Shown one piece after another: positions 6,392 to 12,322 of a stretch of 15,406 nt of DNA. The DNA comes from Gammaproteobacteria bacterium (lineage in GTDB: Bacteria > Pseudomonadota > Gammaproteobacteria > DSM-16500). The position numbers were made by a program, and so were the translations under genes. The stretch spans positions 1 to 15,406 of the forward strand of contig SCTP01000073.1 in assembly GCA_004322325.1 (NCBI GenBank), given 5' to 3'. The notes beneath the pieces are model-generated. The model made no database searches. It worked only from the letters and a program-made list of their open reading frames with translations, and had not been told where the DNA came from. Each line of letters starts with the position of its first letter. Position 1 is the stretch's first letter.

Positions 6392-8109
6392 AGAATAGGC
6401 GTTAGGGAACGCAGATTTTCGATCGCATCATAATAGCGATACGTATTGCCTTCTTGTTTTTTGGCATAGTACATGGCGAGGTCTGCATCGTTGATAAGTT
6501 CTTCTGCGGTGCGGGCATCATCAGGATAAAGGCTAACGCCAATGCTATAGTGTGGCTCCAAGGTAATATCCTCTATCTGAATAGGATAAGAGAGGCTCTG
6601 AAAAATGGTTGCTATTCTTATTTCAAGGGCTTTTCTATCAGACACATTCGTCAGACATAAGATAAATTCATCGCCAGATAGCCGTGAAATAATATCTCTA
6701 TCTTGTACCGCCTCTTTTAAGCGTAATGCGACTTGCTTAAGAAATTTATCGCCAATATCTCGACCATACGTATCATTAATTTTTTTAAACTTATCGACAT
6801 CCACAAATAATACAGCGAGTTTTTGTTGATGTCGTTCTGCATTGCTTAATTCTTGTTGTAATAACTCGTTAAAAAAAGTACGATTCGGCAATTCAGTGAG
6901 GGCATCATAATAGGCAATTTGCCGGAGTAATTTTTCATCTTCTCTTAGCTTTTCTTCGATTGATTTTTGTTTACCCATTTCTTGGAATAAGTTTCGATTT
7001 AATTGCGACAATCGCTCTAAATCTTTGGTGCGGCGCGAAATACGATATTTTAATTGCTCTTGAGACAATTCGATGACTTCTAGCATCGAATTAATCGTCG
7101 TAATCATTTTAGTTAATTCATCATGCCCAGAGGTGATTAGCCGTTTATGGAAATCACTTTGAGAATTAATAGCAATCACTTGCTGAATGGCATGCGTGAT
7201 GCGATTGAGTACAAGTGCTTTTAACAGGAACATCATCGTGATTAAGATGATGACACCCAATACAATGACGATAGCTAAAAAATGATAAATAGTAATCACG
7301 CCGGCATTATATACTTCTTGAGGTATTTCTATTTTTAATAAACCAACTGCCTCATTATTAATATCTTTCAATAAAATAAATCCGTAAGAAGTAGTTGTAT
7401 TTTTAGAAGTAACATACGAGCTACTGCCAGAAGTTAATTTTTGATAAGCCGTCTCGAGTAGTGAATCAGAACGGGTAAGCGGTAGCGGGAAAAAATTTAT
7501 TTTCATCTCGACCGTTTCAGCAATGGTTTTAAAAAACTCATCTGTTAAGAAATAACCCATTAAAAGCGAGCCATGAATCGGACCTTTTCCATCACTCGTG
7601 AGAATGGGTAGCGAGCTCATGACCACGCTCCCTTGCTGAATTTTTAAAATGCCAACACGAGGCGAGTTCGCCGTTTGGTGAACGACAAATGAGGGATGGG
7701 TTTCTAAATAGGTGGTTAAATCAGGTGGAATAGGTATAAATTCTTTTTTATTTAAGTCGAATGCTCTGCCAGCGAAAAATTTGCCATTTGTAGCAAACAG
7801 GAGAAAGAAATTAATATGAGAACTGGTGAAAGTACCAGGGACGAAATTACTGGCGATAAAATTATTATTTGCGCCTCCTATAAAATCATAAGAATCATCC
7901 CATTCGGACCAAGAATTCGTATAGAGTTGTAAGGCAGCGAGTTTATTGTCGATCGCTTTTTGAACGCGATGCATGTCTTTTAAAGCGAGTTGTTGTTCTA
8001 TTTTTTTATAATCAGATTCGAGTGTTACTTTTGAATCAATATAAATCACTACACAGATGACAACCCATAAGCTAGTAAGAATAAGGAGAACTTTTGATTG
8101 TAAGTTCAT
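6388..8109 (-). CDS. Membrane diguanylate cyclase, CHASE4-HAMP-GGDEF (paralogue B)
   Basis: 573 residues with the same architecture as the gene at 3417-5129, and numbering matches residue for residue through about 560. Transmembrane helix 1 is about 7-25; the CHASE4 motif NSWSEWDDSYDF is at 65-76; transmembrane helix 2 is about 276-298; then HAMP, a coiled coil and GGDEF (397-560). Catalytic residues are present (DVDKFKKIND, 437-446; Asp480, Glu481), and the signature reads SGDEF (478-482). The position equivalent to the inhibitory Arg is Gln: QDRD at 469-472 instead of RKND. High-affinity feedback by cyclic di-GMP is therefore probably weakened (inference from the known RxxD site). The periplasmic domains have diverged more than the cytoplasmic ones. 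ATG at 8109 with AGGGG upstream. Ends by overlapping the fabV stop. Confidence 0.93.
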   Translation of the reverse strand: MNLQSKVLLILTSLWVVICVVIYIDSKVTLESDYKKIEQQLALKDMHRVQKAIDNKLAALQLYTNSWSEWDDSYDFIGGANNNFIASNFVPGTFTSSHINFFLLFATNGKFFAGRAFDLNKKEFIPIPPDLTTYLETHPSFVVHQTANSPRVGILKIQQGSVVMSSLPILTSDGKGPIHGSLLMGYFLTDEFFKTIAETVEMKINFFPLPLTRSDSLLETAYQKLTSGSSSYVTSKNTTTSYGFILLKDINNEAVGLLKIEIPQEVYNAGVITIYHFLAIVIVLGVIILITMMFLLKALVLNRITHAIQQVIAINSQSDFHKRLITSGHDELTKMITTINSMLEVIELSQEQLKYRISRRTKDLERLSQLNRNLFQEMGKQKSIEEKLREDEKLLRQIAYYDALTELPNRTFFNELLQQELSNAERHQQKLAVLFVDVDKFKKINDTYGRDIGDKFLKQVALRLKEAVQDRDIISRLSGDEFILCLTNVSDRKALEIRIATIFQSLSYPIQIEDITLEPHYSIGVSLYPDDARTAEELINDADLAMYYAKKQEGNTYRYYDAIENLRSLTPIL

Positions 8110-8126
8110 GTAAACATACCCCTAAG

Positions 8127-8138
8127 AGAGCAAGCTCT
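8127..8138. repeat. Small inverted repeat in the leader of cyclase gene B
   Basis: AGAGC-AA-GCTCT lies between the predicted -10 (8146-8154) and the ribosome site of cyclase gene B. It is a five-bp arm extendable by a GT and an AT pair. Could be an operator or small leader hairpin; short enough to be chance. Confidence 0.25.
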
Positions 8139-8145
8139 TTCTTCC

Positions 8146-8154
8146 ATCATAACA
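8146..8154 (-). promoter_or_regulatory. Extended -10 promoter of cyclase gene B
   Basis: TGTTATGAT on the minus strand, identical to the element before cyclase gene A, followed in both by a purine and GAA. No clear -35. Predicted leader is about 30 bases. Confidence 0.5.
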
Positions 8155-8172
8155 GAAAGGGAGGTGCTTAAG

Positions 8173-8247
8173 ATGAGTGGATCCTATCCCTTAATTGTGT
8201 TTAGAATGGAGCGAATAGCTTGTTCAATATTAACTGGAAACAAATAA
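8173..8247 (+). CDS. Possible small ORF of 24 codons upstream of the beta-barrel gene
   Basis: Reads MSGSYPLIVFRMERIACSIL and four more residues, ending at TAA. It is noted because a near-perfect ribosome site (GGGAGGT, 8159-8165) lies seven bases before the ATG, stronger than that of most genes here. It ends 17 bases before the ATG at 8265. It could be a leader peptide, an independent microprotein, or chance. No family is recognisable and no promoter for it is obvious, so it is reported with low confidence. Confidence 0.3.
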   Translation: MSGSYPLIVFRMERIACSILTGNK

Positions 8248-8264
8248 TACAGATAGGAATAATC

Positions 8265-8801
8265 ATGTTAAAAAAAATACTCATCATTGGGCTGATTTTT
8301 TTCGGCACTGTTTCTCGGGCTTTAGCAGGCTTTTATATGGGGCCGTTGGTGGCGTATGAAAGTATTAAATCGCATAGTGTTAGCTACTTAGATATTAACC
8401 CGCGATTATCATTAGGCTATGGTGATGTGATACGTGATTCTGCTTATTTGGCAGGCGAGATCTTCCTTGGACCGAAATCATTTACTGTCAAAAATGGAGC
8501 CAACGACGATGGGAGTTTAACGACGAGTTATAGTTATGGCTTCAGCCTTCTTCCTGGCTTTTGCTTGGATGAAGTGATATTAGCCTATGCGCGTTTAGGG
8601 ATCATTGCCACCCATTTTGACAATAGCAATGTGGATTTGACGCGTCGCGGTTATCAAGCAGGGGCGGGCTTGCAAGGAGATTTGTCTGCCTCTTGGAGTA
8701 TACGCGGCGAATATACGCATACTTCTTATGTCGAAGTGGATGGTCTCGGTAAACCCAGGGCAGATCAATATGCTGTTGGTTTGGTTTACCATTTGAGTTA
8801 G
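8265..8801 (+). CDS. Outer-membrane beta-barrel protein
   Basis: 178 residues. Signal peptide about 1-21, cleavage after ALA before GFYMGP. The rest alternates polar and hydrophobic residues in short strands: GFYMGPLVAYE, AYLAGEIFLG, SYGFSLLPGF, LAYARLGIIA, WSIRGEYTHT and a last strand YAVGLVYHLS. This is the pattern of the OmpA-like/opacity porin (OMP_b-brl) eight-stranded barrel. The second barrel at 11432-12184 shares the motifs GFYxG, YLxGEIF, SYGxxxLPG, RLG, WSxRGE and YH near the end, so the two are paralogues. The last residue is Ser, not the usual Phe. The frame is open 15 codons upstream, but the ATG at 8265 has AGGA nearby and gives a clean signal peptide. It is 22 bases before the DolP-like gene, probably co-transcribed. 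Confidence 0.85.
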   Translation: MLKKILIIGLIFFGTVSRALAGFYMGPLVAYESIKSHSVSYLDINPRLSLGYGDVIRDSAYLAGEIFLGPKSFTVKNGANDDGSLTTSYSYGFSLLPGFCLDEVILAYARLGIIATHFDNSNVDLTRRGYQAGAGLQGDLSASWSIRGEYTHTSYVEVDGLGKPRADQYAVGLVYHLS

Positions 8802-8823
8802 CGAGCATGAGCAGGGAGATAGC

Positions 8824-9417
8824 ATGCGAACAAGGATGGTTCGAAGTGCGATAGTGTTAATCATCAGCCTAGCATTTTTACCTGGATGCGCGGATGTGGC
8901 AACGAATATGGCGATGACAGGGGCGCAAGCGGTTTATAATCAGCGTAGTTTGCAAAAAAGATGGAGTGATCAATACATCAGCATGCGGGTATTTAAAGCA
9001 TTAGATGTCGATGATACGCGTTTTAAAGATGCGAATATTTCCATTGCGACGTTTAATAATGAAGTATTGCTGGCAGGGCAAGTGCCTAAATCGTGGCAGC
9101 GTCAAGAAGCGGAACAAAGGGTGAAGGACATACCGAATGTAAAGCGCGTTTATAATTTAATTGCCGTGACACCGCCTTCTTCTGCTTTAACGCGTATTAG
9201 TGATGCGTGGATTACGGCCAAAGTGAAAGCGAAATTGATGACTTCCAGTGATGTGGATGCAACCCAAGTCAAAGTGGTGACAGAGGATGGTACGGTATAT
9301 CTCATGGGGATTTTATTGCCCAGCGAAGCGCAAGCGGCCGTGGATATGGCGCGTACGACAGAGGGAGTAGAAAAAGTGGTGAAGGTGTTTTCGTATTTAA
9401 GAATCAGTAGAAGTTAA
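8824..9417 (+). CDS. dolP: Dual BON-domain outer-membrane lipoprotein, DolP-like
   Basis: 197 residues. The lipoprotein signal ends in LPGC (Cys22), and +2 is Ala, so sorting to the outer membrane is expected. Two BON domains lie at about 48-116 and 127-194. Wording matches E. coli DolP (YraP, 191 residues) closely: VLLAGQVP, VYNLI, DAWITAKVKAKLMTS, VKVVTEDGTVYLMG. DolP binds anionic phospholipid at the inner leaflet of the outer membrane and supports BAM function and envelope integrity. Location directly after a beta-barrel gene fits that role. ATG at 8824 with GGGAG seven bases upstream; an in-frame ATG four codons in is an alternative. Its stop lies seven bases from the stop of the convergent cysteine-rich gene. 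Confidence 0.88.
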   Translation: MRTRMVRSAIVLIISLAFLPGCADVATNMAMTGAQAVYNQRSLQKRWSDQYISMRVFKALDVDDTRFKDANISIATFNNEVLLAGQVPKSWQRQEAEQRVKDIPNVKRVYNLIAVTPPSSALTRISDAWITAKVKAKLMTSSDVDATQVKVVTEDGTVYLMGILLPSEAQAAVDMARTTEGVEKVVKVFSYLRISRS

Positions 9418-9424
9418 ATGCGAA

Positions 9425-9658
9425 TTACATTGCACCATCGTTTCCAAATGCCTCACAGAATTTACTTTTAGTCATGCAATCGTTATAACGATACCCCGGG
9501 TCGGTACAAGAGCAAGGGCTTTCGTAGGCGCTATTACAGTAAGAAGAATCATCGCTGCAACCTTCTTTATAGTAGCCGCAACCGCCGCATTCGGCGAAAA
9601 CAGTGGGGCTTAAGAGAAGGGTTAGACATCCAATAAAAACAGCCGCTTGCATTTTCAT
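9425..9658 (-). CDS. Secreted cysteine-rich microprotein, function unknown
   Basis: 77 residues. Signal peptide 1-22 (MKMQAAVFIG start, cleavage after VFA). The mature 55 residues contain eight Cys (first cluster ECGGCG, then six more), many Tyr, Ser, Asp and Gly residues, and no long hydrophobic run. An even number of Cys in a small exported protein suggests up to four disulfides or metal binding. I recognise no family. The frame is open from an ATG eight codons earlier (9682), but AGGAGG eight bases before 9658 and the resulting clean signal peptide decide the start. It has its own promoter with a perfect TATAAT, so it is likely well expressed. Confidence 0.75.
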   Translation of the reverse strand: MKMQAAVFIGCLTLLLSPTVFAECGGCGYYKEGCSDDSSYCNSAYESPCSCTDPGYRYNDCMTKSKFCEAFGNDGAM

Positions 9659-9688
9659 GTGGCAGTCCTCCTGACATGTCATAAGCCT

Positions 9689-9697
9689 ATTATACCA
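9689..9697 (-). promoter_or_regulatory. Consensus extended -10 promoter of the cysteine-rich gene
   Basis: Reads TGGTATAAT on the minus strand, a perfect extended -10. The -35 region is A-rich without TTGACA. Transcription start is predicted near 9682, giving a 24-base leader holding AGGAGG. Confidence 0.65.
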
Positions 9698-9718
9698 TCG
9701 ATCAAAGTGTTTTTTTTG

Positions 9719-9747
9719 TTCATATTATGGGTTGGGTATTGTAGTAT
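9719..9747 (+). promoter_or_regulatory. Possible sigma-70 promoter of the PfkB-family kinase gene
   Basis: TTCATA (9719-9724), 17-base spacer, TAGTAT (9742-9747): four of six matches in each box. Lies 25 bases before the ATG. Confidence 0.35.
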
Positions 9748-9771
9748 TACTACTTTTACAGGAAGTTCAAA

Positions 9772-10788
9772 ATGAGCCATTTTCAAGTGTATGGCATTGG
9801 TAATGCCTTGGTAGATATCGATTTTGAAGTGAGTGTGAAGACGTTGGAGCGCTTAAATATTGATAAAGGCGTGATGACGTTAATTGATGAGGCAACGCAT
9901 CATCGATTATTAGAGGAATTAGATGGGGTTAAGCATTTAAAAGCATGCGGTGGTTCAGCCGCTAATACGGTTTTTACTATGCAGCAGTTGGGGGCAAAAA
10001 CTTTTTATTCTTGTCGGGTGGGGAATGATGAAGCGGGTAAGTTTTTCTATCAAAATTTGATTGCGCATGGCATTCATACTAATTTACACGATAGTCTTCG
10101 CGAAGGGATCACCGGGAAATGTATTGTGTTGGTGACGCCGGATGCAGATCGTACCATGAATACTTTTTTAGGTATTACTTCTGAGTTTTCAACAGCAGAT
10201 TTGTCTGAAGCAGCATTAAAGAGTTCGGATTATTTATATATAGAAGGCTATTTGGCAGCATCGCCATCGGGTTGCGAAGCGGCGATCGTGGCGCGCCAAT
10301 TGGCGGATCAGTATCACATTAAAACAGCGTTGAGTCTTTCTGATCCTAATATGGTGACTTACTTTAAAGACAACTTACAGGCAATGATCAGTCATAAAGT
10401 GGATGTCTTGTTTTGTAATGCGCAGGAAGCTTTTCTCTTTACGGGGACGAATCATTTATCTCAAGCGAAAGAAGCATTGAAGCAATATGCACGCACTTTT
10501 ATTATCACGCTGGGGGGTGAGGGGGCGTTGGTTTATAACGGTCATGAATTTTTGCATGTGCCAGCTTATAAAGTGCCGGTGGTTGATACGGTAGGAGCGG
10601 GTGATGTATTTGCGGGTGCGTTTTTGTATGGTATTACCCACGGCCATGGTTATTTTGCGGCGGCTAATATTGCAAGTTTTGCTGCATCAAAAGTGGTGGC
10701 TAAATTTGGGCCGCGATTGAGTCAAGAAGAAATGGAAGAGGTTCGTCAAGTGATTGACGTGCTGACCGAGCAGTCAGCTTATGCTTAA
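9772..10788 (+). CDS. PfkB-family carbohydrate/nucleoside kinase, adenosine kinase-like
   Basis: 338 residues, cytosolic. Full ribokinase/PfkB fold: N-terminal GIGNALVDIDF (8-18), substrate-site GGSAANTVFTMQQLG (60-74) with VGNDEAGK (83-90), the ATP region TLGGEGALVY (246-255), and the second PfkB signature DTVGAGDVFAGAFLYG (272-287) whose Asp278 is the catalytic base of the family. The GNALVDI opening and overall length fit the bacterial proteins usually annotated as adenosine kinase, which phosphorylate adenosine to AMP; another sugar or nucleoside substrate cannot be excluded from sequence. ATG at 9772 with AGGAAG seven bases upstream. It stands alone, divergent from the cysteine-rich gene, and is followed by a weak hairpin before a convergent gene. 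Confidence 0.9.
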   Translation: MSHFQVYGIGNALVDIDFEVSVKTLERLNIDKGVMTLIDEATHHRLLEELDGVKHLKACGGSAANTVFTMQQLGAKTFYSCRVGNDEAGKFFYQNLIAHGIHTNLHDSLREGITGKCIVLVTPDADRTMNTFLGITSEFSTADLSEAALKSSDYLYIEGYLAASPSGCEAAIVARQLADQYHIKTALSLSDPNMVTYFKDNLQAMISHKVDVLFCNAQEAFLFTGTNHLSQAKEALKQYARTFIITLGGEGALVYNGHEFLHVPAYKVPVVDTVGAGDVFAGAFLYGITHGHGYFAAANIASFAASKVVAKFGPRLSQEEMEEVRQVIDVLTEQSAYA

Positions 10789-10796
10789 TCATCATC

Positions 10797-10824
10797 AAGC
10801 GAGGCTGTTTTGTGCAGCCTCGTT
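10797..10824. terminator. Hairpin between convergent genes, possible terminator
   Basis: Eight-bp perfect stem CGAGGCTG (10800-10807) with CAGCCTCG (10815-10822), loop TTTTGTG, extendable by a GT and an AT pair. No proper T-run follows on either strand (a TTTT occurs only further on, at 10837), so termination strength is doubtful. Confidence 0.45.
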
Positions 10825-10838
10825 GGTGAAGGTGTATT

Positions 10839-11225
10839 TTAGCTGACGGTGCAATGTAAATTTTCAACGTAGGTTTGCTGATCAGATTTATTGACTAACT
10901 TGCCATAAATCGTAATCGTCTGATTCGTATTCACGGTGACGTTGCAAGAAGCGGGTAAGCCTTGCGGGTAAATACGATAGCTATTGAGGTTGGCGACAAA
11001 TATTTTATCCATATCAAAAGAATGGAAGATAGGATAGACTTTGGCTTTCTTTTCAGCTGCAAGAATGCTCAAGCATCCCACATCAGGTAGGCAAAGAAAA
11101 TAACGGTTATCAGCTAATGCGCCGGAAATTTTAATGTTGACGTTAGCGGCATCCGTGTCAGCGGCAGATACGAGTGGCATATAACTGGCGGTGGCTAAAG
11201 CTAGAATAGCTAAAGACTTCTTCAT
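10839..11225 (-). CDS. Small secreted protein with four cysteines, function unknown
   Basis: 128 residues. Signal peptide 1-21 (MKKSLAILAL start, cleavage after VSA). The mature part starts ADTDAANVNIKISGAL and looks beta-rich. Four Cys (two in the LCLPDVGC segment, one in ASCNV, one close to the C-terminus in HCTVS) could form two disulfides. The protein reads like a small periplasmic or secreted beta-sandwich, but I recognise no named family. ATG at 11225 with GAGG eight bases upstream. Probably its own transcript: the strong terminator of the next minus-strand gene lies about 160 bases upstream. Confidence 0.75.
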   Translation of the reverse strand: MKKSLAILALATASYMPLVSAADTDAANVNIKISGALADNRYFLCLPDVGCLSILAAEKKAKVYPIFHSFDMDKIFVANLNSYRIYPQGLPASCNVTVNTNQTITIYGKLVNKSDQQTYVENLHCTVS

Positions 11226-11273
11226 TTCATTATCCTCGTTTTGTGGGTCGAAAATTTAATAGTTATGTGCAAA

Positions 11274-11282
11274 ATCTTATCA
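11274..11282 (-). promoter_or_regulatory. Possible extended -10 promoter of the 128-residue secreted protein gene
   Basis: TGATAAGAT on the minus strand: TG element present, four of six -10 positions. Predicted leader about 40 bases; no -35 seen. Confidence 0.3.
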
Positions 11283-11384
11283 GGAGATGATTAAGGGATT
11301 CTTATGAGAAGGGCTAAAAAAGAAATAAAAAAGATGATTAGTTACAAATAGTTATCAGGCAACTTCAGAAGGGCTTAAGAAAAG

Positions 11385-11418
11385 AAAAAGGAGATAAGCA
11401 GAACTCATCTCCTTTTTT
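11385..11418. terminator. Rho-independent terminator after the beta-barrel gene
   Basis: AAAAAGGAGAT (11385-11395) pairs over 11 bp with its complement at 11407-11417; the loop is 11 bases. On the minus strand the stem is followed by TTTTTCTTTTC, correct for ending the beta-barrel gene whose stop is at 11432. A T-run also follows on the plus strand. Confidence 0.75.
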
Positions 11419-11431
11419 ATAGGTTTGACGA

Positions 11432-12184
11432 TTAACCGAAGTGGTAAATAACACCCAAGGTGTAGAGGTTATCAGATGGGTTGTACTTCGTGTCAAAGTT
11501 GGTCGTGAAGCTGTTATACCAAGTATGAGCAAATTCACCACGGACGCTCCAGTTTTGATACACGAGTGTTTCCATACCAACGCCGAAGTTAAAGCCGTTG
11601 CTGGTGTTGGAATCGCTGGTGGAGTCACTGCCGGTGGATCTGCTGGTATTTTCTACTGCTTTTAGATGTGCCCAATTCCAACCTAAGCGGATATAGCCTA
11701 AGGTGGCATCGTTCACTCTAAGACCTGGCAAGAAGGCTAAGCCATAGCTTGCATTCGTTTCAAATTTAGATTGATACGAAGCGGCAGGCGTAGCAGTTTG
11801 AGCACTCCAAGTGGAGTTTGAATTTTCGTAGTTAGCGAAAATTTCACCACCCAGGTAGAAGAGGTCAGTTAAATATTGACCATAACCCAAGAAGAGTCCG
11901 CCTAACCAAGCATTTTCAGCAATCTGAGGATTAGCTGTGAATGCCGTGATGTTACTGGTGCCTGGTGTATTCACATTTTCCCGAACTTTCCAAGAATCGT
12001 ATCCCACTTGACCGCCGAGGTAGAAGCCATCCATCAGCATCTTCGGTGGTGGGCATGGAACAGCGATTTCGTCTTTGTAGCTTTCACCTTTGTAGTTTTT
12101 TGCCTTAGCAAACGCTACGCCGGTGCTTGATGCTAAGATCAATGAAGCGGCTAAACATTTCATAGTAAATGATGAGAGTTTCAT
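11432..12184 (-). CDS. Outer-membrane beta-barrel protein, larger paralogue
   Basis: 250 residues. Signal peptide about 1-26 (cleavage after VAFA). A proline-containing segment with VPCPPPKM (about 42-49) leads into GFYLGGQVGYDSW, the first strand. Further strands: WLGGLFLGYGQYL, FYLGGEIFANYE, SYGLAFLPGL, GYIRLGWNWAHL, FNFGVGMETL, WSVRGEFAHTWY, LYTLGVIYHFG. Same opacity-porin-like barrel family as the protein at 8265-8801 but with longer, Ser/Thr/Asn-rich loops (for example SRSTGSDSTSDSNTSNG), probably surface exposed. The C-terminus is Phe-Gly instead of terminal Phe. ATG at 12184 has AAGGAG six bases upstream, so strong translation is expected. It has its own promoter and terminator, so is likely an abundant, singly transcribed surface protein. 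Confidence 0.88.
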   Translation of the reverse strand: MKLSSFTMKCLAASLILASSTGVAFAKAKNYKGESYKDEIAVPCPPPKMLMDGFYLGGQVGYDSWKVRENVNTPGTSNITAFTANPQIAENAWLGGLFLGYGQYLTDLFYLGGEIFANYENSNSTWSAQTATPAASYQSKFETNASYGLAFLPGLRVNDATLGYIRLGWNWAHLKAVENTSRSTGSDSTSDSNTSNGFNFGVGMETLVYQNWSVRGEFAHTWYNSFTTNFDTKYNPSDNLYTLGVIYHFG

Positions 12185-12239
12185 GCATGTCTCCTTAGTA
12201 AATCAGTTACAACATTCCTTTGATTAGATTTCATCACGG

Positions 12240-12248
12240 ATCATATCA
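12240..12248 (-). promoter_or_regulatory. Extended -10 promoter of the larger beta-barrel gene
   Basis: TGATATGAT on the minus strand, one mismatch to the extended consensus. No evident -35; a second -10-like TATACT lies just upstream (12258-12253). Predicted leader about 50 bases. Confidence 0.45.
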
Positions 12249-12322
12249 AAGAGTATACAAACACATACCTTACCTAATTTTTTTTCAGATGACAACAGGT
12301 TAAAACATTAAAAAGCTTAGGG

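Noticed and set aside
8595..8864. Minus-strand frames opposite the beta-barrel gene
   Set aside because: Complement of a convincing barrel-coding frame; no signal peptide or ribosome site supports them.
11307..11375. Direct repeat AGAAGGGCT (11307-11315 and 11367-11375) in the intergenic region
   Set aside because: Only nine bases in purine-rich sequence; no third copy or flanking element, so chance is likely.
11432..11665. Frames on both strands overlapping the 3-prime part of the larger beta-barrel gene
   Set aside because: Out-of-frame shadows of a gene with clear signal peptide, strand pattern and terminator.
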